Positions 54,955-64,000 of a stretch of 64,000 nt of DNA are shown piece by piece. The notes under the pieces were generated by a model. It made no database searches. It was not told where the DNA came from and saw only the letters and a program-made list of their open reading frames with translations. Positions within the stretch are counted from its first letter, which is position 1, and each line of letters begins with the position of its first letter. This DNA is from Icerya purchasi. Lineage: Eukaryota; Arthropoda; Insecta; Hemiptera; Monophlebidae. The DNA is taken from positions 415,594,557-415,658,556 of the forward strand of contig CM077115.1 in assembly GCA_039619475.1 (NCBI GenBank), in the 5' to 3' direction. Both the position numbers and the translations under genes were made by a program.

Positions 54955-57295
54955 CCAACATCATCCTCGACGGACATTCCCATGGTTATCACCTGGCGAC
55001 AGATATAGGAATCAAATAGACTATATATTTGTGAATAAGAGATGGACGTCATCGTGTAAAAATGTGAAAACGCTATCAAGTGCAGAATAGGGGTCAGATC
55101 ATAGATTGCTGATGATGGAATTTCGTTTAAGTCTCCACGCGCCAGAAAAATGCAGAACGAATCCGAGAATAAAAATTACAAAACCAGACACTTTCAAACT
55201 AGCCTTGAACAGAATAGCGCAACCCCAATTACAACCTGACGGAATTTCATCTGATCAACAATAGGCTGAGTTAAAACAGTAAATACAGCAAGCTTATTAC
55301 GCGTCACAACCGTGAAAATCAACCATAACATGAAAGCATTGGTTCTCAAACGAAACGGTAGCAGCCATTGAAGAACGAAGAAACTTGCCTCGTGATTGTG
55401 ACCCCTACGAAGAGAAGAGAAAACACTCGAGCCGGATAATTAATAAATTACGTCGCAGGCATAAAAATAAACATCTATCATCTATTTGCGAAGAAGTTCA
55501 ATCGCATGTTGAGAAAAATGAAACAAGTTTCCTCTTTAATGAAATTATGTCTAGCAGTAAGAAAATTTAAAATGAAGAAGCTCATATTTCGTGACGAAAA
55601 CAGTATGGTTAGGACTGGTTTCGAAGCAGTGGCTAAGGCACGGAGGATGTACTGCGCCAAATTATTCGGTGCCGCGGATGAAAATGCAATCGCTAACACT
55701 GTACTTCATAATTTTCTTGAACCGGGACCAGAAATTTTGTTGGTAGAGTTTGTGAAAGCTATTGCATATCTGAAGATAAATAAGGCTCCAGGCCCAGATG
55801 ATATCCCCGCTAACGTTTTCAAGGCTGCAAGCGAAAAAATTACAAAAAAAACAATTTACCACATCTGCAACGCCGTTCGGTTTTCAGGAGAGTGGCTGGA
55901 GGAATGGTGTCAGATGACCTATATTACTCTGCACAAGAAAGGATCACCCGAATAAACTATCGGCCTATCTCACTGATACCGAATATAAGCAAAATGATGA
56001 TCAAAATTATATACGATCGTTTGTATTCTCTGATGCGCATTCAGATTCCGCCAGAGCAGGCTGGTTTTACAAAAGTAAGGGGAACAACAGTTCCTCAATT
56101 TTACATTACTTATTGAAAAAGCGCGTGAATATAATATCCCAGCTGTACTCTGTTTCTTCGATTAAAAGAAAGCTTTCGACTGTGTGCATGGGTCGAAAAT
56201 GTGGTCGATATTAATTGATATGGGCGCGCCAGCACATTTAGTATGGCTGATCGAGCAGCTATATGAAAAAACTTCAGCAAAAGTCCGGATAAATAATGGT
56301 ATTTACTCGAAAAAGTTTTACCCCCGTCGGGGGGTGTACGCCAGGGCTGTACCCTTTCACCGCTACTTTTTAACTAATATGGTGTATTCATAATGCGCAG
56401 AATACTGCAAATCGATACAGCAAATGGTACAGTCAACTGGGATGGAGGTATCTCGGTTGGTGGGATGTACGTCTCTAATCTCTGATATGCGGATGACGCC
56501 ACTTTAGTAGCAAAAAACGGAGAGGAAATGTCATATATTTTGGATCGACTGGTAAAGATCGGTGCAGAATATGGCCTTCAAGTTAACAAAGCCAAAACCA
56601 AAATAATGATCGTCGACCGTTTAGCGAATAACTGCCCAACAATACGTGAAATTGAGGGTATTGCAGTAGGACGCCGCTTCACATATTTAGGCTTTATAGT
56701 GGAAAACAACGGCGGATGAAAAAGAGAGATACGCCACAGAACATAGATTACACGCAACGCAATGAGCCGTTTAAAAATAATTTGGGCTAACTCCGCTGTT
56801 AGTAAAGGTGTAAAGATTCGGCTAGTGAACTCCCTCGTCTTCTCAGTGTTTTTATATGGTGCGGAGACACCTGGTCGATGACCAGCGTAGTCAAAAAATG
56901 TATGGATGCACTCGAAATGTGGTACTGGAGGCGTATGCTGCGTGTCCCATAGACAGCTAGGAGCACCAATGTCTCCATACTAAATAAGATTGGTAACCCG
57001 AAGAGGCTATCATCTGCGGTGCTCTGCAGGATACTACGATATTTTGGTCATGTGATCAGAGCGGACAATTTGGAAACGCTGCTCATCCAAGGAAAGGTCA
57101 ACGGAAGAAGAAGTCGAGGTCGTGCGCCGACTAGATGGTCGGACGTAGTGTGCAAAGCTGCTGGTCGTACCTTTCAGGATTGTGTACACATCGCAAGGGA
57201 TCTGAATTGTTGGCGCAGTCTGATCAGCCGGGTGACAGATCATGGTCACGATACACCTACATGGGGTGAGACGATTCGATAATAATAGTACTTGT
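54955..57295 (+). mobile_element. RTE-like LINE inserted into the Polinton, 5'-truncated
   Basis: Starts inside the endonuclease (a MNTMFQHHPRRTFPW-like segment, then GDRYRNQIDYIFVNKRWTSS at about 54998-55060). The linker follows, then the reverse transcriptase: LKINKAPGPDDIPANVFK at 55775, MTYITLHKKGSPE, NYRPISLIPNISKMM, PPEQAGFTKVRGTT, and RGVRQGCTLSPLL-like across a frameshift near 56330. YADDATLVAKNG is at 56490, KAKTKIMIVDR follows, and the C-terminus has YFGHVIRADNLETLLIQGKV, then RGRAPTRWSDVV. The stop is at 57280. ATAATAATAG at about 57281 is a plausible short simple-repeat tail. Several frameshifts make it inactive. It is younger than the Polinton it interrupts. Confidence 0.8.
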
Positions 57296-57440
57296 ACGGA
57301 GTAGCCTGTAACTCTGCTAATAAATAGTGAACACCCTCCATAAACGAATAGCTTCTCCAAGCACCACCGTCGTCTATATGTACTGTTTCCTCTAGATCCA
57401 CATACAGGAACACTTTACCAGTGAGACAGTACCAGTACGC

Positions 57441-57840
57441 TTATCGATCTGTACCTCGTATGTATATGCTCGGCGGATTCGGTGAATGAGAGCCGTTCCT
57501 GCTTCGGACAATGCACAGCCTTTGCCGGGGTAAAGAGCGAGCGTTGCTGCGAATGGGGACTCGCCAGATCACTTTTAATACTTGTCGCCGGTGACCATTA
57601 CCTCTTTTGGACGGAGTCGACCACGGTGATAGCGGCTGATGCTTCTCATGTTCCAGATGTCTATGCTGCTCCCGCTGTACCATAGCTGCTTGGATCTTCT
57701 TTACCAGTGCAGTCATCGGCTTCAGCAGTAAACCGGTCGTCTGAGCAAGAACCGCACGCTCATTCGTTAATCATTGATATTTGCTTGAAATAGCCGACCG
57801 CAATTTGTCCAGTTTGGTCTTGAACCGTATTTCTCGATGG
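57441..57840 (-). pseudogene. Polinton coiled-coil ORF
   Basis: The minus-strand sequence FKTKLDKLRSAISSKYQ, a stop, then LTNERAVLAQTTGLLLKPMT and ALVKKIQAAMVQREQHRH forms a heptad-rich region. It resembles a helical protein commonly encoded beside the packaging ATPase in insect Polinton-like elements. Function unknown. The 3' part after KHQPLSP looks frame-shifted. Confidence 0.45.
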
Positions 57841-57844
57841 TTAC

Positions 57845-58075
57845 TAGCCATTGCGCGTGCGCATATCTTAATCAGGAACTAGAAATTCATCGAACCCGTC
57901 TGTCCGCTATTTATAGGTTTTTGCTTATCCAGCACCAAGAATCCGTACTGGCCTTTCCAACATCGGCGACACATACCTTGAAACGCCTTCGCGCTGCACA
58001 CTCCACTCACATGCTCTTGGCAGTCGTGTTGCTTATTTAGATTGTCCTGCGCAAACAGTAAATCCCGCACGCATC
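57845..58075 (-). pseudogene. Packaging ATPase (FtsK/HerA type), C-terminal fragment
   Basis: The minus-strand frame 58070-57879 ends in the tail pattern of Polinton/adintovirus packaging ATPases: DNLNKQHDCQEHVSGV, KAFQGMCRRCWKGQYGFLVL, DKQKPINSG, then, after a stop, FLI. In the family this follows an H..G...F...C..(A/C)W....GF(L/V)(V)(I/L)D layout. The Walker A and B motifs are absent because the gene is cut at about 58080, where plus-strand genes begin. Intact, it would pump DNA into capsids. Confidence 0.5.
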
Positions 58076-58100
58076 ATAATAGGAAGAAGAGGAATACGGT

Positions 58101-58536
58101 TATGGCGACCAAGTCGGGCGCCGGAAGCAAGAAGCTATCGTTTCCAAGATATTGGCAACGGCCAGAAAAGCGGCGCGTAAGGGCTAGACAATACATACGA
58201 GATCTGTGAAAGACCTAGCAGCTGTGAAAAAACTGCATCGCGCGCATGACCCGTGTAGTAATGACCACTTCCCCAGTAATACCGATTAATAAGACTGGCG
58301 GAGCATTGCCCCTGGTGCCGATATTAGCCGCTCTTGGAGGAATATCTACTACAATCTCCACCATATCGGAAGCTATCAAGGATGTGAATGAGGCTAGACA
58401 AAGTATTAAAAGTGGCAACGGCACCGTTGCTGCTAAACGGATTGGCGTCGGCGCCTACTTGTGCCCATACCAGAGCGGCCTTACACTATATGTAAAACTG
58501 TCGCGGACACGAAGGAAAAAGTGTTTTCGCTGCTAA
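58101..58536 (+). pseudogene. Adenovirus pX-like core protein
   Basis: A basic N-terminal piece in one frame (QEAIVSKILATARKAARKG, about 58127-58185) is followed, after frame breaks, by the open part 58246-58536. That part has a Gly/Leu/Pro-rich hydrophobic start (GGALPLVPILAALGGISTTI), a helix (SEAIKDVNEARQSI) and the closing signature GVGAYLCPYQSGLTLYVK. The signature matches the GxGxYLxPYxxGxGLYL end of small core proteins found next to the protease in Polinton and adintovirus genomes. Position directly before the protease agrees. Confidence 0.65.
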
Positions 58537-58915
58537 CCGGATACCGAAGAATCGACCGCTGACCGATGTCGATATCGAAAAATACGCTTGTCGGCGATTC
58601 ATGCTCTATTTCGCCAAGTCCTTGACCGGGATCGTTTATGGACCGGCCGAGATGTAACGAGTCAGCTGTTGTCAATCTGGACTCTATACGCGAACCGGGA
58701 ACACACTGGACAACGTACACCAAGCGGAGCGATCGGATGGAATATTTCAATAACTTCTGGCAATATTCCACCGCCTCACGAACTACTGGAATACTTTCAG
58801 TAGATGCCCGGAGTACGCGTGTGCTATAACTGGAAAGTCTATCAAACATATAATACCGTCAACTGCGGAGAGCTCTGCCTACGGTTTCTATCTGGGACCT
58901 TACCCACCGCCGCCG
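58537..58915 (+). pseudogene. Adenain-like cysteine protease
   Basis: Three frames give one C5-type protease. KNRPLTDVDIEKYA at 58546-58587 is the typical N-terminus. NESAVVNLDSI at about 58650-58685, then PGTHWTTYTKRSD at about 58697-58735, hold the catalytic His-Trp pair. MEYFNNF follows, where the acidic member is expected, and YQTYNTVNCGELCLRFL at about 58840-58890 holds the oxyanion Gln and the Cys nucleophile. All four catalytic positions are still readable, but two frameshifts and a TAG inactivate the gene. In the family it matures capsid proteins. Confidence 0.75.
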
Positions 58916-59039
58916 CTAGACAAGCTATATAAATACAGAGTCTCACGCATGCACGCGCACATTGGCTACAGCAACAGTAGCAGCAGCAATCAAGAAACAA
59001 AAAAAAACAAATGTCATACCTATTTCAGATGAACGGTCG

Positions 59040-59660
59040 CACGTCCAGGCAACGTACAACGATATTTCCACCGCTGACGCTGGATGAATGTCAAGAATAG
59101 AGTGTGGGATTGGTGTCCTTCTCCAAGTACAACTCGATACATACTATAACAACTATACTATTACGAAGATACCGAGGGTAAACCGAGCGCACTAAAGGCC
59201 GTTATCCCATCAGAAGGCTTTTACGAGGTGGAAGATATTGAGCAATACCCGCGGAAGATGTGGGACAATAGCGCCGCGATAAAAGTGGACGAACGAACGT
59301 TATGATGCGTGATAAAGAGTAAATACAGGTTAGTCTTTGGGCTAGAACGTGACAATAATATCGGGTCACTCTTAGGATACGGGACAACGGAGCGATACAG
59401 GCTCGAATCGCAGCGGCAGCACACCAGTCCGTATACAGTACAGGTACCTAGCATCAATGTAATAAACGTTGTATGCAATATCGCGGCCAGAGGCTACATA
59501 GGCAGCGTAGCGCCTATTATATACTCCTTTTTGCTCAATGTCCCGCCCAACTATAAGATTGTGCAATATCCAAAAAGTATAATCTACCTGCCGGTTATTA
59601 CATGCTACATCACGGATCTGAGTATATACATTTATATATAACCGATCAGAATGAAACAGT
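59040..59660 (+). pseudogene. Polinton/adintovirus penton-like (minor capsid) protein
   Basis: After a broken start, one frame from 59161 to about 59640 reads IPSEGFYEVEDIEQYPRKM, then IKVDERTL, one TGA, KSKYRLVFGLERDNNIGSLLG, and then VPSINVINVVCNIAARGYIG. FLLNVPPNYKIVQYPKSI and IYLPVITCYITDLSIYI end it. This pattern (NNIGSLLGF, INIIRVECNI, VPPGYKI, YLPV...ITDLT) matches the single-jelly-roll minor capsid protein of Polinton-like elements. The downstream end shifts frame into TDQNETV. Its place after the protease fits. Confidence 0.65.
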
Positions 59661-59679
59661 GTAGAATAGTCAAATGCCG

Positions 59680-60190
59680 ATCGTTATAATAGGAGTAGTC
59701 GCCCTCATCCGTATTGCGAGCATCAGTGGTGGCGGCCTATTGAAAATAGTATAAGTAGAGGGACGATGGCAGAAACGGATCCAGTAGAAAACCGAAAGTT
59801 GTCGTAAACGGAGGAAAGTAAACGCATTCCAAATGCACTTGGCTACAAAGTGATGAAGCAGCGGTAATAAGGCAAACGCTTGACATAGAGAGCAGATCGT
59901 CCTCGGTTACAGCTTATGAATATCACTGTTATGTACTCCAGCTCAAAATTCAGACCCAGCGACGAGATACGGATTCCGATATAGCAACAAGATGTCATGA
60001 CACTTCCGTCAGAGAGTTGCCTGGCCATCGAGGGCCGAATAAAACCGAAAGGCGTGAGCTTTTATTCCTATTCTTGGAGATACGCTACGAAATTAACAGA
60101 TATGAGTAGAATACTGGGTCTTACCTCGCTGCTAAAGATGTTGCTAACTCCCGAGAACGTGCGCTAGCGACTTAGCTTTGCCAAATTGTA
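59680..60190 (+). pseudogene. Small ORF and N-terminus of a major-capsid-like protein
   Basis: A frame near 59675 (MPIVIIGVVALIRIAS, GGG) is of unknown identity. From about 59919 a frame reads FRPSDEIRIPI, one TAG, QQDVMTLPSESCLAIEGRI; a second frame gives FLEIRYEINRYE. The combination SDEIRIPIxQQD, then a SxLxIEG strand, then EIRYEING recalls the start of the capsid protein found in many arthropod Polinton-like elements. The rest of the capsid gene could not be followed past about 60190. Confidence 0.5.
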
Positions 60191-60199
60191 TCAGCAGCA

Positions 60200-61300
60200 T
60201 TTTAGGGGGCAAGTCTGACAAATAGGCCATTGTTGTATTCCGGGGACGGTATATACCGATCGATTACTTCGCGTAAGTCGAAATAACCCCTAGACGAAGC
60301 TAGTGATATTACGTTTATTTAATACGACAATAATGCAGGTTGCGTTTACGTGAAAATAACCGAAAGGGACTTCCGTAAGTCTGTAACGGCACGATTAGAG
60401 CAATCTGATGTTAAGAGCTAATCGGACAGACTGGCCTACTCGGGTATCGCCGAAAATACTATCTGAAAAAAAAGTAATCGGAAAACAAACCCTAAAAAAT
60501 TAACTTTCAGCAACGACGGTTCGGCAAGTTGATACGTCACTCGCGATAAACGGAGAAGTAGCGAATATGCAGCGTAAGCGAATAATCGGTTACTTCGGCC
60601 GTGCATAACAGTAAATGAGAATTTGGCGTACTATTAAAATCCGGTGAACGACGGTAAAAAATTGCGTCATTCGCAATGTAACTTGTAATAACTGAGAAGT
60701 AGTAGTGGATTCGCAGCGTAAACAAATAGACGATTATTTAGTCTGCAAATACAGCTAGGCGAGAGAGAGAAAAAAAAATAAAATGAATAAAATTTGTTTA
60801 AGGAAGGATATGGAAGTTGGCATACAATACCATTTTAGTGACTCGGGAAAAAAAGAATACGCGCGATCGTATCTCCGCAAAAGGTAGCCCTGGCAGAAGC
60901 AAAAGCAAAAAGGGGGCAGGATCAGGAATCTATGTAGTATTGTGCTGTTCCACGTGGATAGCCTATAGAGCTCCTCGTCTAGGCCGAAAAATACGATACA
61001 TTGCACTTTGCTATTGTAGTACGGATCGTTTCAGTCATGCCGCTGCTGATCCACTATTAGCGCCCGCTGCTCTATGATGTGGCAAAACTCGAAGGAATAC
61101 AGAACATCAGCACTCGGCCACTGGCACTGAAAACATGCAGTATCGATTGCTGAGGTAATTGGAATAATATCGAATTGACACTCCATATATTTTGTTTCGC
61201 GGATCTGTCGGTAAACGGTGTGTTGACCAGCGTCATTCGCGTATACGTTGGCCAGATCTGCCGCTCGGATCACCAGCACTTTCTGATCGACTTCGATGCG
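60200..61300. other. Unassigned end of the Polinton block
   Basis: Two related segments (about 60530-60606 and 60662-60748), each with GTCA(C/T)TCGC, GAGAAGTAG and GCAGCGTAA, form a degenerate direct repeat. The minus-strand ORF 61279-61031 (LVIRAADLANVYANDAGQ) and ORF 61006-60755 have non-random composition but no family that I recognise. They may be Polinton genes. Confidence 0.35.
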
Positions 61301-61304
61301 AAAA

Positions 61305-61712
61305 CTTGTTACTTTTTGCGCTTTTTGGAAATTTTCGACAACTTTACGTAACTTTTTTACTATAATTTTTTGATTTTATGAAAGGACTCCTGCATTTTAG
61401 TTTATATTTTGAATTTCAGCTTCATACGTTTATCGGGTGATAAGTAAAGATCTTTTAAGTGATTTTTGAGGTCATTTTAAATACTGTATTATATATTCTT
61501 GGCGGTTTTTTGAATTTTTCGCCGCCCAGGGTAATTGGTAATCTTGAAGTTATAGATCGTTTTGAAAAGAATTTTAATTGTAATTTTGTTCTAAATTTGA
61601 AGTTTATAAGTCCAGCCGTTCGCGAGTTATTGATTTTTATTTGATATTTTTGTTGTTTCCGAACCATCTTATTAAGATTTCGTACATTATATGTGTACGG
61701 AATCCTAAAAAA
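61305..61712 (+). repeat. Dispersed repeat tail ending in a hairpin, copy 2
   Basis: Same orientation as 30290-30672 and similar across about 370 bp. It starts with a piece of the 280-bp tandem unit (TTTTTGCGCTTTTTGGAA, then CGACAACTTTACG). The terminal hairpin is TTAAGATTTCGTACA / TGTACGGAATCCTAA, with two mismatches in the left arm compared with copy 1. It marks the right edge of the Polinton block. Confidence 0.75.
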
Positions 61713-61714
61713 GG

Positions 61715-62165
61715 AGAAAAATTTTATGAGAATTAATAATTTGAAATACTGGTAAACGGGAAAGGCAGGATATTAAATAAACGGGTATGAATTTGAAAAC
61801 AAAAACGGAAAAGCGGCAAAGCGGCAGAGACATAGACCAAGATAGAAAAAAAAATTAAATTTACGACAACAACTGTCATCGTTACTAAATCAAATTGTTG
61901 TCAAGATTGCAATAAAAAAAAAAAAAATCCTGGCTATAATGATGTGTCACCTGGAAAATAAATTTGAACATCGATAGATTATCAATTTCTGATATTACTA
62001 TACTTTCCTAAAATTTCTCCTATTATCCCAGGAAATAAGTTTAATAACATACGGCACATGCGGTTCTAGTATAATATATATTAAAATTAAGTAACCTAGC
62101 TTTTTTTTTCCCTATCTTGGGCGCGCCAGCGGCCTTGACTCAACAACATAAAAAATTAAGGGATA
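61715..62165. other. Unassigned AT-rich stretch
   Basis: No coding sequence or repeat recognised. Confidence 0.35.
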
Positions 62166-62400
62166 AAACTAAATAGCCAGGCGGTCAGAAATGGAAAGAA
62201 CAAAGGACCGGAATAACTGAAGGCAATGGGAAGGAAAGGATATAGGTAGCATTAATGGGAGTAGGAAGACCCAAAGCTAAAAGTTATGCGTAAAAAAAGG
62301 AGCGTTCGTTGGAGAGTGCAGAACATTCGAATAGGATATGATTTGGATCACAAATACAAGAAGGTTTAGAAGTGTACAGAAAAATATTATCGTGAATATG
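62165..62400 (-). pseudogene. I-type LINE C-terminal end
   Basis: On the minus strand PSCICDPNHILFECSALSNE, then a stop, then LLALGLPTPINATYIL, follows the C-terminal pattern of I-type LINEs (a Cys-rich C.CG...NHI.F.CP motif, then LP.P....Y.LS). Only about 80 codons remain, joined directly to AAT-rich simple sequence. Confidence 0.55.
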
Positions 62401-62575
62401 GTCGGAGCTGTTGACATTGATCGGCGAATTATTACTGATGGTAAAATTAATATTATTGTTACTGCAATTATCGTTATTATTGTCCTGAGGATTTTTGATA
62501 TTGAAATTTTTGATGGCATTAGTGACATTGTTGTTACTACTATCATTATTACTATTATTTTTAAGGTTGGTGACT

Positions 62576-62612
62576 TTGTTGTTATTATTATTATTATTAT
62601 TATTATTCTCTT
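62576..62612. repeat. (ATT)n microsatellite, tail of the adjacent LINE
   Basis: A run of ATT trinucleotides on the plus strand (AAT on the minus strand), with a diverged AAT-rich extension down to about 62440. It lies exactly where the 3' tail of the minus-strand LINE should be. Confidence 0.75.
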
Positions 62613-64000
62613 CGAATTGGGCCATCTATGGACCGCGTGAAAACAGCAAACTTTTCCTTTTTCGTTCTTCCCAGTATTTCTTCATTGTTTCACTGTGCTT
62701 TTTCTTCCGATCAACTGTCCACTTCTGCCCTGTTTTCTTCCTTTTAATTTTATTGAAGCCATTGAGTTCTTTAATTTTTTTCCTAAATTCTGTTCTGTTT
62801 TTAATAGTTGATATCTCTATTTGCGCTTCATTAAGATCTTTTTTCGTGTTCGAGAACCACCTCGGCCTGGACTTCAATCTATCAAAATGTTGAAAGATTC
62901 TTTTAGTTAACCGGGTATCATCCATTCTCTGGATATGCGCATAAAATGCCAACCTTCTTTTCCTCATTACGTCGGATAGTTTTTCTACTTTCTTATATAT
63001 TTCCTCATTTGACCTGTTCCTGAATGTTTCTCCTACTTTTTGAGGGCCAAGAATTTTTCTTATAATCTTCCTTTCCTTTTTCTCCAATATTTCAATTTTT
63101 CCTATATTATTTAGCTCTAAGCACTCAGCTGCATATAGGCACTCCGGTTTAATGACTGTGTTGTAGTGTTTTATCTTGGTATTTATCGACATTAATTTTT
63201 TGTTGTATATATTTTTTGTTAATTGGAAAGCCGTTTCCATTTTTCTTGTCCTTATTTTCAGTGCTTCCCCATCCAATCCGTTTTACTCAATAACCTCACC
63301 TAAGAATCTGAAATTTTTAACTTTTTTGATTTTTCGATATTTTGTACACATATATCGGGGTGAGGTTCTAACGTTTGTTATATATTCTGTTTTCTCAAAG
63401 GAAATCTGTAAACCAGTTTTTTCTGCTACTTCTTTTAAAAGGTTAATCTGCTTTATTGCTGAGGTTACATCCTGTGAGAAAAATTGCCAAGTCATCTACA
63501 AAAGCTAAACAATTAATGGCTAGATTTTCCTTCTTGTATCCCAGGCGTATCTGTTTACTTATATTTTCTGTTTCCAGTAATTTTTCCCACTCTCTTATAA
63601 TCGTTTCTAGGACACAATTAAACAGGATTGGAGAAAGTCCATCTCCTTGCCGTACACCCGTTTTTATTTCAAAAGCTTCGGAGATTTGTCCCATAAACTT
63701 TATCTTAGCTTTAGTGCCTAATAGTGTTTGTTGTATTAATTTTGTTGATTTATTATCTATACCAAATTCTTTTAATATTTCCATTAAACTTTCTCGATCG
63801 ACGGAGTCATACGCTTTTTTAAAGTCTACAAATACTATAACATATGGTTTGTTTCTTATCATCCTATCCCTTATTATTAATTGTAAGTTGAGTATTTGTT
63901 CTGTGCACGATCGATGTTTTCTGAAGCCTGCTTGGTATTCTCCTAGTTCCATTTCTATTTTACTTTCTATTCGATTTAATAACACCCTTGCAAGGATTTT
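62612..64000 (-). mobile_element. RTE-like LINE running off the right edge
   Basis: Minus-strand frames: 63985-63443 has the reverse transcriptase (GEYQAGFRKHRSCTEQI, VIVFVDFKKAYDSVDRESL with the first catalytic Asp, TGVRQGDGLSPILFN, and LAFVDDLAIF, the FADD block with Val for Ala). 63495-63283 continues (KTGLQISFEKTEYITNV, then KNFRFLGEVI) and 63276-62626 is the C-terminus (YAAECLELNNIGKIEILEK, then RRLAFYAHIQRM, RPRWFSNTKKDL). There are two frame breaks. The endonuclease lies beyond the window. This is a different family from the LINE at 24.6 kb. Confidence 0.8.

Larger units (their letters stand above)
53187..61300. mobile_element. Polinton/Maverick (adintovirus-like) endogenous element, decayed
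   Basis: Gene content: integrase on the minus strand (53560-54815); coiled-coil ORF and packaging-ATPase C-terminus on the minus strand (57441-58075); then, on the plus strand, core protein, cysteine protease, penton-like and major-capsid-like pieces (58100-60190). This set and its arrangement of two facing blocks are those of Polintons, large self-synthesising DNA transposons related to adintoviruses. A LINE (54955-57295) splits it. No polymerase B was seen, and terminal inverted repeats were not found, so the limits are approximate. The GC content is higher than in flanking DNA. Confidence 0.75.

Noticed and set aside
57034..57360. Minus-strand ORF of 108 codons
   Set aside because: Antisense to the LINE C-terminus with clear motifs on the plus strand.
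60200..61300. Search for Polinton DNA polymerase B motifs (DTDS-like, YCxxD)
   Set aside because: None seen in any frame that I could follow; the gene appears to be missing from this copy.
62284..62625. Minus-strand ORF beginning with a poly-Asn tract
   Set aside because: The Asn run is the translated (AAT)n LINE tail; only its C-terminal end is real, as an I-type LINE fragment.

Overview
The window is nuclear DNA of an animal, almost certainly an insect. It is AT-rich, its genes have introns with GT/AG boundaries, and most recognisable coding sequence belongs to dead eukaryotic transposons. A seven-transmembrane gustatory-receptor-like chemoreceptor points to an arthropod. The order or species cannot be fixed from the sequence alone. 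No operons, rRNA, tRNA or CRISPR array were seen.

Layout. (1) 1-6.2 kb, + strand: the last four coding exons of TMEM161, a conserved multi-pass membrane protein. Its 4.7-kb intron carries a dead Mutator-like transposase and a decayed LINE. (2) 6.2-12.2 kb: mostly unassigned AT-rich DNA with two candidate exons. (3) 12.2-24.6 kb: a graveyard of DNA transposons (Tc1, mariner, Tigger/pogo-like, hAT-type MITEs), tandem repeats and a dispersed repeat pair. (4) 24.6-28.0 kb: an almost complete RTE-like LINE next to a possible retrotransposon gag remnant. (5) 29.1-30.7 kb: a 280-bp tandem array joined to a dispersed repeat that ends in a 15-bp hairpin; the same tail recurs at 61.3-61.7 kb. (6) 30.8-50 kb: a chemoreceptor locus duplicated about 12.4 kb apart. 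One copy is intact (48160-49503, minus), one is a pseudogene (35804-37140, minus), and two remnants remain. A BEL/Pao remnant, an I-type LINE and a second LINE that was itself hit by a hAT element lie between them. (7) 50-52.8 kb: two LINE fragments.

(8) 53.2-61.3 kb: the most interesting part, a decayed Polinton/Maverick (adintovirus-like) element. It keeps an integrase with a chromodomain-like end, the C-terminus of a packaging ATPase, a coiled-coil ORF, an adenovirus pX-like core protein, an adenain-type cysteine protease, a penton-like protein and the start of a major-capsid-like protein. All are broken by stops or frameshifts, and a 2.3-kb LINE is inserted in the middle. No protein-primed DNA polymerase was found. 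(9) 61.3-64 kb: repeat tail, an I-type LINE end, and an RTE-like LINE running off the right edge.

Host genes with real support are TMEM161 and the chemoreceptor at 48.2-49.5 kb. Most other coding signals are transposon-derived. Element boundaries are approximate unless a target-site duplication is stated. Family assignments come from remembered motif patterns, not from a database search.
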